In this document: piece by piece, positions 33,799-44,487 of the stretch | Numbering within the stretch: the first letter of the stretch is position 1 | How the letters are laid out: each line of letters starts with the position of its first letter | From: Mesostigma viride | Lineage: Eukaryota; Streptophyta; Mesostigmatophyceae; Mesostigmatales; Mesostigmataceae | DNA: 64,000 bases | Assembly (NCBI GenBank): GCA_009746045.1 | Contig: RPFO01000016.1 | Coordinates: forward strand, 183,470 to 247,469 | Direction: 5' to 3' | Position numbers and translations under genes: made by a program | The notes under the pieces: model-generated | What the model saw: the letters and a program-made list of their open reading frames with translations, nothing else | Told to the model about the DNA's origin: nothing | Database searches by the model: none

Positions 33799-33900
33799 CA
33801 TCAAGGAATATGTGCTACATGATCTCCCAACGGAGGCATGTTATAGTTTAATTTAATTTAATTTAATTTAATTTAATTAATTTAATTTAATTAATTTCCA
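33799..33900 (+). mobile_element. Displaced 3' tail of LINE-B copy 1
   Basis: CATCAAGGAATATGTGCTAC, the hairpin ATCTCCCAACGGAG and a long (TTTAA)n tail, continuing copy 1 after the insertion. Confidence 0.85.
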
Positions 33901-34936
33901 GTCCCCATCACTGGCCATCGCTTCAAACTGTTGGGGAGCATGCTCCCTGACACCGCCGACGATGTGGACATCCGCATCGGCCTGGCCTGGGCCAGGCTCC
34001 GTTCGCTCAACACCTACTGGCGCTCGAAGGGCCTGCATGGGCGAGCACTGCAAGCGCATGCTCTTCAAGGTCCTCGTCCTCGCAGTGCATGCTCACGTGG
34101 CGCCGAGGCGTGGACACTCACGGCAACACTGGCAGCTAAGCTAGACGGCACGGTTTACAGGATGCTCCGACAGGTCCTGAACGTAGGGTTTTCCAAACGT
34201 AGGTCATTAGAGTCTTTGTATCAGGGTATGCCTCGTATTTCGGACGAGATTAGGCAGCGTAGGATAGCATTTGTACGCAGGACACCTTGCTCGCACCAGC
34301 CAGGTGGACACCACCCTTAGTAGTCTGGCCGGCCCCCAGCGGCTTGGCCAGCCAGGGCGGCATATTTTTACCTGGCCTGGCCCCAAGGACATTCCAAAAA
34401 GGGTAGGGAAATGTTCATGCCACGAACTACACCCAGATGTTGCTAGCCGACCTGGTGGTCCCAGCCCAGTTTGAACACCGCATCCACTCTCTCCCACGCT
34501 ATACTTGTTATGCTACGCTTACATGGGTCTTATTGCACCCACAGTTTGCCGGATCGTTAGCGTGTCCGTTTAGCTAGCGCGCCCGAATGCAGCTGTGGCA
34601 TGCCTTTGGCATGAAGGAGACTGGGGGTCTCTGCCCTTTCTCCTGTAGTGCACACACAGGGATTAAAAGCACTTCGGTGCTCCGTGACTCCCCAACGGGA
34701 GCACGAGTTTAATTAATTAATTAATTAATCCACTCTCTCTCCCTTCTTTGGACTGCCATGCAGAACAAAACGTGGTGGCAGAAGATTGTCAAGGCTCACA
34801 CGCCAGCCCCTGTGGCCAAGCCACCTCCCCCCAAGAGGAGGAGGCGTTTTGATGAGTAGTGTAGTTGGGATTTTCTAGACTAGATAGCTTAGAGTTAGGT
34901 TAGTTCGATTACGCGGCTTCCTCCACTCCACCCATT
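33901..34936 (+). pseudogene. LINE-B RT C-terminal part, copy 3 (plus), split by a SINE
   Basis: Same protein remnants as copy 1 (RIGLAWARLRSLNTYWRSKG, MLRQVLNVGFSKRRSLESLY, QGMPRISDEIRQRRIAFV) with several frame shifts. Interrupted by the SINE at 34496-34727 and resuming with CTTTGGACTGCCATGCAG to the stop near 34858. Confidence 0.8.
34496..34727 (+). mobile_element. SINE with LINE-A-type 3' hairpin and intact target-site duplication
   Basis: 232 bp from ACGCTATACTTG to an (AATT)n tail. Flanked by ATCCACTCTCTCCC (34482-34495) and ATCCACTCTCTCTCCC (from 34728), single copy in the uninterrupted LINE-B at 32932. The 3' 45 bp (CTCCGTGACTCCCCAACGGG...) equal those of LINE-A. The middle contains GGCATGCCTTTGGCATG, resembling the LINE-D hairpin. 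No clear pol III box was seen. Confidence 0.85.
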
Positions 34937-34982
34937 AATTAAATAGTTAGACTCGTGCTCCCGTTGGGGAGTCACGGAGCAT
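34937..34982 (-). mobile_element. Second hairpin-plus-tail micro-insertion
   Basis: An AATT-type tail, then GACTCGTGCTCCCGTTGGGG and AGTCACGGAGC, directly followed by the tail of another LINE-A end. Only the terminal hairpin and tail are present. Confidence 0.65.
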
Positions 34983-35412
34983 TAATTAATTAATTAATTA
35001 GACTCATGCTCCCGTTGGGGAGTCACGGAGCATTAACCCCGATGGATGGATGTCCAGATGGATGGGGACACACAATCCTACCGGTCTAATCTATCCGTAC
35101 AACATCAAGCCAGTTCTATTCTAAGCTCTCTACCCTAGGGGTCCTGTCTGGCGTGCTTCCCGCGTGTTTGCAAACGCGGGCGCTTCCCCACGGGAGGGGG
35201 TTCGTTGTCCCCTATGACCTGGGCCCACTTGGCATTGTCCATCATCTTGCTCCAAATCACGGAGAGGCCTAGCCCCCCCATGTCTTTACTAGCTGTTCTT
35301 TGAAGGTGCGGGCCTTGCGGCGGCGAGCCTTGCGGGGCCCGGCCCACGTAAGGAGGTGCCGGCCAGGCTGAGCTGGGTGCAGCCCCGCGGGGGGGGCACG
35401 TGAGGTGTCTAT
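34983..35412 (-). pseudogene. LINE-A 3' fragment (minus)
   Basis: Minus strand: GGLGLSVIWSKMMDNAKWAQ matches LINE-A (GGLGLSVIWKKMMDKAKWAQ, near 20990), followed by the 3' region (ATTAGACCGGTAGGA, hairpin, AATT tail). The 5' part is missing. Confidence 0.82.
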
Positions 35413-35544
35413 AGGGACTGGAAAGGGAAAGGGTAAGATTAAAAGAGTTTCCCGGCAAAGTCGATGGCAGCAGCGGAGGCACGCGGCTCAAATTTGGCCG
35501 ACAATTATGGTTTTGCAAGCGCCTTATGAGGGAGCTTCAGGACT

Positions 35545-36748
35545 GACCTACGGCGCCGAGACCTGGACACTGACGCAGGAGCTAGAGCAACGACGAGTTC
35601 GCTCGACGACAACGTCGTCACCAAGATGCTGCGCGAGGCCCTTAACCTCCCCTTTAGCTTGCACATTAGTAATGAGGATTTGAACGCTGATTTACCCTAT
35701 GTTTCCCACACTCTTAGGCACAGGCGCATGGGCCTAGCCGAGCACCTGGCCCGCGCACAGATCAGGAAGACACATGAGATAGACTAGCTGGCACCAAGCC
35801 CGCCCAGCCTGGGCGTCATGTCCTCACCTGGCGTGCCCCAGGCCGCGCGCGGCAGGGCCGCCACCTGTGAACTTTTCGTGATAGACTCTGCATATGGACC
35901 TGTGCTACCCTAGATGTGACGGGCTCAGACCCGGGTGCCCAGCCTCCTGGTTTGTCTGTCATATGGAGGCAGATGGTACGCAAGGATAGATGGCAAGTAG
36001 TGATGAAGGAGACCACCCCCAAGTCGGTGGGGGCTCCGCGTGTGACCGCGTATCAAGGAGACAACCAGCGCATGCCAGAAATCGGGAGAATCCGGACCAT
36101 GGTAGCTCGAGCATGCCGTTATCTTGTCCGCGTGTTCGAGTCGTTCAGGATGATGAATATGAATGGTGATGGAAGTGTGTAGCCTTGTGCATTGGAATTT
36201 TGGCTGGCTTACGTGTAGAGCGACTAGATGGCCTAGACGGTGGGGCCGGAAACATCTTGCTTGATCAGGGCGTGTGTTTCGGGCCACTGGCCGGGAGTGT
36301 CTAGGGGTAAGCACCATTGCTGCGATCGCTCTCCCACCATTTATGAGGAAATACCCGCAAATGGGAAATCACTGAAAAGGTCTAGCTAGTCAGTCATTAC
36401 GTTAACCATGCCATGATTCCAAACGTCCAAGAGCTGCACACGGTGCAAAGGCGAAAATCCGGAGGACAGCACTTTCAAATCATGATGTGCGGCAGGAACC
36501 AAAAGCCCGCGTATGCTAGAAAACATCGTGTTGCTGCAGCGACGCGACGATGTGGACAACGAATCCAGTTCCAGGCTCGGAACGGCGTATGGCATTCATA
36601 GCGATTCGGGCCGTGGTGACCACAACCCTGTAACCAGGACCTAGATAGCTTACCGGCTCATCCATTCCATCCGATGTTCCCCTCCCACTGAGGACTTACG
36701 CTCACGTGACGCAGTCACGTGTCTATTAAGTAATTAATGAATTAATGA
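35545..36748 (+). pseudogene. LINE-E C-terminal part and 3' tail, split by the YIDD retroelement
   Basis: Frame-shifted remnants LTYGAETWTLTQELEQRR, TKMLREALNLPFSLHISNED, RRMGLAEHLARAQIRKTH and PPGLSVIWRQMVRKDRWQ are the post-RT part of a non-LTR polymerase. The 3' end is CACGTGACGCAGTCACGTG plus a TTAA-type tail (to 36748). Interrupted at GTAT by 36054-36586; the sister copy at 14365 reads GTATGGCATTCATAGC uninterrupted. Confidence 0.75.
36054..36586 (-). mobile_element. YIDD retroelement 3' part, inserted in LINE-E
   Basis: Minus-strand counterpart of about 30200-30736, with shared segments such as CACGGTGCAAAGGCGAAAAT, GCGATCGCTCTCCCACCATT and GACGGTGGGGCCGGAAACA. Flanked by GTAT at 36050-36053 and 36587-36590. 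No coding part. Confidence 0.85.
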
Positions 36749-38104
36749 GGGAGCTTACCTAGCAGCCCTGCGAAAGGGGAAGTTAGTAGGCCCAAAACCC
36801 TGCTAGATGGCCGCTGTTGTTGAAACAGTTAACTTTGTTGCTTTGTCTGGTCGTGGTGGCTCCAAGGGTTTACAGCGACATTGGCCCTGCACTTAATATA
36901 ATAGTGGGACAACTTCTTTGTTGGTACAGATTGGGAGGAGTGTGATGAGTTTACGGAGCGTAATGGTTCGGGAAGGGAAGTGGCCCTGTCCAACACGGTA
37001 GAAGTCTTTACGAAGGTGTCCTTAGGGTTCCCGATGGTATGAAGCGGCAAATCTGCCGTCCTCGTGCAGACGGATAGCAACGTGCTATGGTAACTGTAGG
37101 GGTTAGCTATGACAATGGGTCAGCAGCAAGGCTATATATTACAGTCTCCCATGCACACACCGACTGACGGAGCACGAGTGCTAAGCCCAGGCCCGAGGTA
37201 TAGGAAGAACATGACACACTGGGTCCCCCTTATGACATGAAGGAGTGTCTGGAGTGAGCACATGGGTAAGTCAATTTCATGTCATGCCGCTTGTGGTGGG
37301 GGAGGCGGACAACGACGTGGCAGCCATCCGTGCACCAATTATGCCTGTATAGTTCCACTTGATTGAAGGCCAATGGAAAGGACATGTGAAATGCAGGCAA
37401 GCAAACAAGGGTACTAAACACGTTAAGAACAACGACATAAGCATCTCCACAATACCTGCATAAAGTACACGACTTCCTGTCGGCACTGGTGTGTCCCCAT
37501 TATGTTTCCCGTGCGCTCATGATGCCCCTGATAGACAGTTGCCATCATGTGGAATGGCGCAGATCCTCATGGCACTTGGAGGGTAAATTGCTGAAGGCCT
37601 GTGGTGAGTACTAGTAACACCATGCTCACCGGCAGTAACGTGTAACCACAAGTACTCGAAAGATTGGGTAGTGCGCGGCATTAACTTCATGTCGCCACAT
37701 CGGGCAATAGGCATGGATATCCCTGCCTATTCGATATATATGAGCGACGTCGTCGGATTACCCACTCGCCAAGTCAAGGACTTCCCGAAAAGCGAGCGGG
37801 CGCGCTAAAGAAGAGTTACATTCGACCAGGAATCATCAACACGCCCAGCTCGCTAAATCTTGCTAAATCGCACAGCGCCGATGCAGGCCGAACCAACAAT
37901 TTCAACAAATATTAGGCTGCAGCTTTCACGGGGTTAAAATTATCGCTCTATTTCAAACAAATGACATTCCGATCACTGTCAGCAATGTTTGCAAGCACTC
38001 ATATGCCCCAGAATCGATGTCTAGTGCAGCACCGCCATTACTATCACCGGCCAGGCTGTCTTTTAAGGTCTTTTGCCCCGCACACGCAGTGAAATGTTCC
38101 GCCC
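36749..38104. other. Stretch without a supported gene
   Basis: Several short ORFs on both strands, none with recognisable domains or good splice sites. Confidence 0.4.
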
Positions 38105-38224
38105 TAAGGCCCGGTCTATACGGATTTTAAGTTAAAACCGAACCGGTCATTTTTAGCTGAAAATTGGGTCCGGAGGTAAAAATTTCAGTCTATACGAAAC
38201 TCAACTGTCTGGACCGCAAGTAGA

Positions 38225-38595
38225 GTGGTTCCCGCCAAGTCGATGACGTGGCGCCAGCTCCGTGCCCGGGCAATCAGGCAATTACAGGCAATTAAACCCA
38301 AAACACTGACGGCGGGGAAGGGGAAGATGACCCGCGGTCGCCAGCCATGGCGGACAATGCCGAAGGAGATGGACCATTGCTGCCACCCGAAGCGCGAAAT
38401 CATTGCGTGCCATGCGGATTCGCCCATGGGAAAACGCCGAAGTGGACGATGAGAGAAAAAGCGCGTTTCGGGCATGTCCTAATTGACGAAAGCATCCGAG
38501 CAGCGTATTTTAAAGGATATATCGGTTTCTTTTTACTTTTTATGATGATTTGTAGTCGTAAACTTGCAAGGGTGGCCAGAGATCGCCGAATCTAG
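38225..38595 (+). CDS. Possible Harbinger accessory protein (Myb/SANT-like), partial
   Basis: Open frames at 38225-38452 and 38347-38595. The second reads GFAHGKTPKWTMREKARFGH, VLIDESIRAAYFKGYIG, a W/aromatic-spaced helix pattern seen in the SANT-like partners of Harbinger transposases. No clear acceptor or donor completes the gene. The assignment rests mainly on its place in the element. Confidence 0.3.
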
Positions 38596-39439
38596 CGACC
38601 ATGCTGCACAACTTTGGTGTGCCGCAATGCGCCATTATGCGGCCACCGCCTGGGCTAAGGTAATGCCAGCCACGCCAGGTAAAGCTGAGTTATCGTTTCC
38701 TTGTCGACGTATGACGTTTAGGTATACGTTCTAGCTTGTGTAGCACATTCTTTTTGCATTATTCATGTTCTTTCTTGACCATGGCCTGGCCCCTTCCTAA
38801 AACACCATTCATAGATGCCTCCCTCAGTCAGTTGACCTGCCATAGTGTGATGGTGATAAGTTTTAGAGGTTGTATGGGTTTGAATACCTCCATATATGTT
38901 TGTTATACAATTCCCACACACATATTGCATGAGTGAGAGGCAGTTGGCTGGTCTCTGTGGCATCATCAAGCATGTAACCGGTGAGTAGAAGCTTCCCATT
39001 GTCAGCATGTGCCACCAGGTGTGCTGCAGGCCATCACCTGGCAAGCTATAGCAGCTTAGGCCTAGTTTATCCTTGCTAGGGCAAGCTGAAATAGGCTTAA
39101 CATCACTAGTTTGTTGGTGGCTGCCTCCTAGAATGCATGCCTTGCGTAGGGTGTCCGTACCACGTTACCTACGTGCATGGACAAGGTGGCAGCTGCACAT
39201 AGGTGCCATGTAAGGGCAGTGTGATGATGCAGTTATGTTTCCCCATCATTGTGGAAGGGAAATGTATTGTATGGCATGGTTGGTGGCCTTATTAGTAGGT
39301 AGCATGCCAAGCCCTACCCCCTTGGTTGCTTTTTACCAATGGTACCCCTATGGGCTGTACTGGGTGTAGCTGCTGGTATACCCAACCAAGTGATGACCCC
39401 AATGGCTCAAACTGCTCAGCAACTAATTGTTTATCATCC

Positions 39440-39673
39440 CTGAAGTGGTAGGTGCCTAGCTCTCATAACATGATTCAAAATGCACATTCTACCAAAACTG
39501 AAAACGCGCGTCTTGACCGCCCTGACTTTGACGGTAGTTATACATGGCCTACCCTGCATATATGTAAGGTTGTGATGTATCAACCGGAAGAGCAACTCAT
39601 GGACATGCTTGGCCCCCAAGGACAGCCATTGGATATGGGTAGGTTGGATGGCATCTGGTTTGCTAAGTTGTGA
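39440..39673 (+). CDS. Coding-like segment in the Harbinger element
   Basis: After an acceptor-like region the frame reads NARLDRPDFDGSYTWPTLHI, CKVVMYQPEEQLMDMLGPQG, QPLDMGRLDGIWFAKL and stops at TGA. The composition suggests a true terminal exon, perhaps of the accessory protein that starts near 38.2 kb. No domain recognised. Confidence 0.35.
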
Positions 39674-39820
39674 AGTTACAGCCGATGCATTGGCAGTATT
39701 TCTGCCCATTTAGGGGTTAAGTTTGACAACTGTGATGGTCATCAACTACCATTGCACATGCATCCTTTTTGACATTACAATAGCGGGATTAGGCAACATT
39801 CTCATCCTCACCGCTTGTGG

Positions 39821-40557
39821 GTAGAAAAAAAATGGCAACCAAGCACCATGCCACACGTGGCACACTCAAGCATACACCAAGGTGGGTAAAAAAAACTGGC
39901 AACCATACACCATGCCACACGTGGCACACTCAAGCATACACCAAGGTAGGTAAAAAAAACTGGCAACCAAACACCATGCCACACGCGGCACAGTCAAGCA
40001 TTATACACCAAGGTGGGTAAAAAAAACTGGCAACCAAACACCATGCCACACGTGGCACACTCAAGCATTATACACCAAGGTGGGTAAAAAAAACTGGCAA
40101 CCAAACACCATGCCACACGTGGCACACTCAAGCATACACCAAGGTGGGTAAAAAAAACTGGCAACCATACACCATGCCACACGTGGCACACTCAAGCATA
40201 CACCAAGGTAGGTAAAAAAAACTGGCAACCAAACACCATGCCACACGCGGCACAGTCAAGCATTATACACCAAGGTGGGTAAAAAAAACTGGCAACCAAA
40301 CACCATGCCACACGTGGCACACTCAAGCATTATACACCAAGGTGGGTAAAAAAAACTGGCAACCAAACACCATGCCACACGTGGCACACTCAAGCATACA
40401 CCAAGGTGGGTAAAAGAAACTGGCAACCAAACACCATGCCACACGTGGCACACTCAAGCATTATTATACACCAAGGTGGGTAAAAAAAACTGGCAACCAA
40501 ACACCATGCCACACGTGGCACACTCAAGCATTATACACCAAGGTGGGTAAAAAAAGC
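39821..40557. repeat. 60-67 bp minisatellite inside the Harbinger element
   Basis: Eleven to twelve copies of GGTGGGTAAAAAAAACTGGC, AACCAAACACCATGCCACAC, GTGGCACACTCAAGCAT with or without TAT before ACACCAAGG. It lies immediately 3' of the transposase gene on that gene's strand. ORFs in it are shadows. Confidence 0.93.
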
Positions 40558-40560
40558 TGG

Positions 40561-41361
40561 CTAGCATGTTGCATGTCGTAGGTCACATGTCAATGCACGG
40601 TGAAGGATGCCAAAGCGGTGAATAAGAATCCCAAATGCACGCTCTATGACCTGCCTGTACAAAGAGATGTAATCGTTACATGCGTCCTCTTGGACGTTGA
40701 GACCCCTTCCTGGGTAGGGAGTCACAAGCCAAGGCTTGATGGTGTATGCCTCATCTGCCACTATGTAGAATCCTTCTGGCAGACCAACACGAGCCAATTC
40801 CGTGTGCAAAGAGCTGACACGAAATGCGACACTGTCATGGGTACTGCCGCAACATTTGTTGGAGCCATACAGAAAACGACATTTCGAATCGCACACAGCT
40901 TGCATGACAAGCGCATAAAACCCCTTACGATTGTAGTACTGCCTGGGGTTCGCTACCTCCGACTTGAAGGTTTTTTTTTATCTTGATTGCGATACCATCG
41001 AGCGCACCAACACGACCATCAACAACTCCCCTGGTCGTCTGGTTGAAACCATCGGCCAAACGCGACAGTTCGCCCGAATCATCCGTGGTTGCGAGTGCGC
41101 TTCTCATTAGCAGCTCGCGGCAAGCCAAACCGACTTACGTAGGGCTTGGAAACGTGCACCACGCCTTGAGAGACGTCTTTATCCTGTACGCCTTCGCATC
41201 ATCTTCAAATCCTGCAAATCATTCCAGTCCTCCCTGTCAATCCTGTCCTCGTCGGGCTTGCGCATAAGGTGGTATGACTGGCGAGACATTATGGCCGAGT
41301 GTTTTCGTGCTTTAAATACGCAACTGAAATGGTCGGAATTACCAACTGCAATGGCACACAC
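40561..41361 (-). pseudogene. Harbinger (HARBI1/DDE_4 type) transposase, one frameshift
   Basis: Minus strand pieces in order: MSRQSYHLMRKPDEDRIDRE (about 41290), FNQTTRGVVDGRVGALDGIA (first catalytic Asp, about 41010), then in another frame YYNRKGFYALVMQAVCDSKC, KCCGSTHDSVAF, FYIVADEAY (second Asp, about 40760), LVTPYPGRG and YRQVIERAFGILIHRFGILH (catalytic Glu, about 40630). The frame changes at a run of A on the coding strand (plus-strand T run, 40970-40979) just after AIKI; a one-base slip there would restore continuity, so it is either a recent mutation or a homopolymer sequencing error. Upstream exons may be joined through a donor CCCTAC|GTAAGT near 41140. The transposase cuts and integrates at TWA sites. 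Confidence 0.75.
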
Positions 41362-41778
41362 AGCTATGGCAACCAGCCTTCACGTCGGTAGTAGCGCCCG
41401 ACCACCAGGGTTTTCCCGCCAACAGGTGCGACTGGAGAGACATTTTTTTTTCTTAGTTCGTGAGTGATATGGCGAAATCGGTGTGCAATCGGAGAAAGTT
41501 GCGGCGATGGCTGCCTTGGGCGTTGAGCTCCGCTCACGTCGCTGGCAGGCGTTGCTGGCAGGCCTCTGACTTTCCCGCCCTTTTTCTTCTAATCTTGCGA
41601 TCCTGGCGAGAATAAAATTTTAACAGGCCCTTCTGGAGGTGCATGGCATTTAACTAAAAGTGGCCCGTTTTAGTTAAAAACGACGAGGCTTGGGGACCGT
41701 TGATGCAAAACCCCCATCGATCTTACCGTCCGTTCTCTCCCGCCAGTTTTATCAAAAGTCCGTATAGACCGGGCCTAA

Positions 41779-42762
41779 TTCAAGCCCGCGACACCGGAAC
41801 GGTCAGCGCGACGCGGAATTGCGCGGGAAACGCCTCTGTTTACCGTCAACGCGGTTCTACTGAACACCGGTACAACGCTAACCTTGTTCAACCTGAACCG
41901 CCATCTGAGCTATAACATTTCGTTCAGTAAAGTTCAGAAATCATGGTACGGACTCATCTTGTAATATCGTTGGCTAATACTCCGAATCCCCGAATTCAGT
42001 CTCTTCACGCCGATTGGTCCATTTTTAACACCATTTTTTAAACACCAAACCAACACCAAAAAGACACCACGTCCAAGAACAACCAGAAGCCAACTCAATT
42101 CAACTCAACCAATTATCCACATGACCCGACACTTCCAAACCACAAGTGCCACGTATCTGATATTTTTCATCGCATGCTTTCCATCCGTACTGCAAAATCA
42201 GCTCGGATCCTCCGAAACCGTGGCACTAGTGGTCTGGATGATCGTTCGTCGTAGCATTCCAAGCAGCCGACCCTCGCTTTCCCTTGTACCACGTGCCCTC
42301 GGCCACGTTCAGGTAGAATATCTGCTGCCCCAGTGCGGCGTGGCACACCAAAGAACAACAACCACAACTTGCAAATAATTGTACTTCTACAGCACGTGAT
42401 TTTACTCAAACGAGCTACCATTTACCAGCGAACAGTACATTGGACTCGGGATAAATACCGAGAAGCGCCAGCCTTCCGTTACAGATCGCGGGAACATATG
42501 GTTTCCCCCCCCGACGTCGTATCTTAGTAGCTGTTAGGATATTATAAATTAATATTAGAAAAAGAAAGCCCGGTCTAAAGCAGAGGTTTGGATAACAAAA
42601 ATGGCTGCCAGCTTCCAAGCCGAGGCTGGTCAGTGTCAGCTAAAACTGGGCGCTGCCCGCCCATGCAATAGAGTTATTCCGGCATGAATGTGACGTTGTG
42701 ATGCTTTGTCAGCTTGGGGAGAACGAGCACTACGCAGGATAGCGTGCCCAAATCATTGCCAT
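41779..42762. other. Region upstream of the phytochrome gene
   Basis: No supported gene. Probably includes the phytochrome promoter if the exon at 42763 is its first. ORF 42121-42378 has no recognisable domain. Confidence 0.35.
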
Positions 42763-42855
42763 ATGGAGGCCATAGATCCAGGGTGGAGAAACACCAGACA
42801 TGACGTCGAATTGAGTGTGGCTCACGAGAAAGGGGAGCATGAGTATCGGCTGGCG
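42763..42855 (+). CDS. Candidate first coding exon of the phytochrome gene
   Basis: An ATG opens a 31-residue frame (MEAIDPGWRNTRHDVELSVA, then HEKGEHEYRLA) that ends exactly at GCG|GTGAGT, phase 0, matching the phase-0 acceptor at 44488. Phytochromes carry a poorly conserved N-terminal extension before the PAS domain, so the sequence gives no independent support. Other start exons between 42.9 and 44.4 kb cannot be excluded. Confidence 0.4.
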
Positions 42856-43418
42856 GTGAGTAAAATGAAATGCTATTCACATTTGATTTCGGCTCATGTA
42901 TTTCCTCCTAGATGTTGCTCCCGCTTCCGCTACAGTTCTAAACTCGAGCAATGTAGCGTCGTGGGCGTGCTACGCTGTCTATATCGGGTCTGTCCCTGTG
43001 TAATGAAGGCCGTTGTTGTCGCTGAGGGTCCTATACATATATCAGAGTAGTCGCCCAACATCATCACGCATTATAAATTGTATAAAGGATTCTGGCGTTG
43101 GCCACCATTGCTCTATGAAGCTACCAGAGGGTCAGGGGGGCATGCGCGGGGGGGGAGAGGGGGGAGCGTCTTCAACTCCTCACTGACCCCATCCGAGTTG
43201 CCCACCCGTTGTCTGGCATCCCCTCTGGCCCCTCATTGCTTTGGTCGCCCATAGTCTTTACAAAGCGTCCATCTTGCCTTCCTTTTTTCGAGACTTCGGC
43301 AATGGTTCGGAAGTGGCGGCAGGAAGAATCCATAGTACCGATCGATCTCTACTCCCGACCCCCCCCTCCGCACCCTAATCACCTCCATGCACACGCACAC
43401 ACACAAAAACCAAAACCA

Positions 43419-43603
43419 CCACCACCACCACCACCACCACCACCACCACCACCACCACCACCACCACCACCACCACCACCACCACCACCACCACCACCAC
43501 CACCACCACCACCACCACCACCACCACCACCACCACCACCACCACCACCACCACCACCACCACCACCACCACCACCACCACCACCACCACCACCACCACC
43601 ACG
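43419..43603 (+). repeat. (CCA)n microsatellite, about 61 copies
   Basis: Almost perfect CCA repeat followed by C-rich low-complexity DNA to 43815. Lies in the presumed first intron of the phytochrome gene. Poly-P, poly-H, poly-W and poly-G ORFs are shadows. Confidence 0.95.
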
Positions 43604-44202
43604 CCACCGCCAACCATCACGGCAACCGCCACAGCAACAGCCACTGCCACCCCACCGCCGCCGCCGCCACCACCGCCGCCACCACTCCCCCCCCCCCCCC
43701 CCCACAGCCCCCCCCCCACAGCCCCCCAGCCCACCCCAGCCCAGCCCACCCCCCACCCCACCCCACTCTCACCCCACCCAATGCCACCACCCCCATCGCC
43801 CACCCTACTCCACCTGCAACCCATGACTGCCCAAGGGGAGAGAAGGGGTGCGGACCTGTAGTAAGGAAAGAAACAATCCTTTTTGTTGTCTGTGTGGGTG
43901 GGCCCCTTGTAACCCCCTGTGGCGGCTGGCAAGGCAAGGCCTCAGCGTTTCATACCTTTTGTTGCCCCTTTTCCACACACCTTGCTCGTGTTGGTTCACG
44001 TGGCATCCTAGCTGGACCTGAGCCTCTTGCTAGCTGGAGGACTTGAGTACTTTGTGGTCGCGTGCCGCCCCCCTTACGGCCACCTTGCCATAGTGACGGC
44101 GCACGGGCACAGCCGCACGGCCACAGGAGGGTTGGAGTACTTCATGCTCGCTTGACTGTCCCTCGGTTTGTGCACTCCCCTTTTCCTTCTGTGTAACGAC
44201 GC

Positions 44203-44470
44203 AGGACGAAAAAACTGAGCCTCGAAATTGAGGCTCATCCTTGTGCTGCTCCCCTCTTCATACTCGTGTCATTGCTATGCCCCTCCCGGCGTTAATTCTC
44301 CAAATCCCAGGATGTGGACCTAACCGTCCTCCGTGCACTGGTTGCCGCCCCTTTCTACTCTCACCTGTCTACGGGTGTTCTACCCGGTGCCTTTGCAGGA
44401 CAAAAACTTGAGCATCTTCCATGAGCTCAACCCTCCATTCCTCTTGCTTCTATGCCCCTCCCGGCGTTAC
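44203..44470 (+). repeat. Two decayed upstream copies of the start of the first PAS exon
   Basis: CAG|GACAAAAACTTGAGCATC, TTCCATGAGCTCAACCCTCC (44397-44437) is a diverged copy of the true exon start TAG|GAGAAAAACTTGAGCACC (44488). A more decayed copy CGCAG|GACGAAAAAACTGAGCC lies at 44204. Both are followed by CTATGCCCCTCCCGGCGTTA. The upstream copies soon lose the PAS reading frame. Confidence 0.6.
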
Positions 44471-44487
44471 TTGTGCTGGTTTCCTAG

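Larger units (their letters stand above)
38108..41775. mobile_element. PIF/Harbinger DNA transposon, full length
   Basis: 3668 bp with inverted ends GGCCCGGTCTATACGGA (17 bp perfect, imperfect to about 30 bp) and a TAA target-site duplication at 38105-38107 and 41776-41778. Contains a Harbinger transposase on the minus strand, a possible Myb/SANT-like partner gene on the plus strand and an internal 63-bp minisatellite. Termini, 3-bp TWA target and gene set are those of the PIF/Harbinger superfamily. Confidence 0.9.

Noticed and set aside
39821-40557. CRISPR-like array of about 12 units
   Set aside because: Contiguous 60-67 bp minisatellite with no variable spacers, inside a Harbinger transposon.
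43209-44046. Pro-rich and His-rich ORFs near the (CCA)n tract as a second wall-protein gene
   Set aside because: No signal peptide or splice-supported flank; composition comes from CCA repeats and poly-C.
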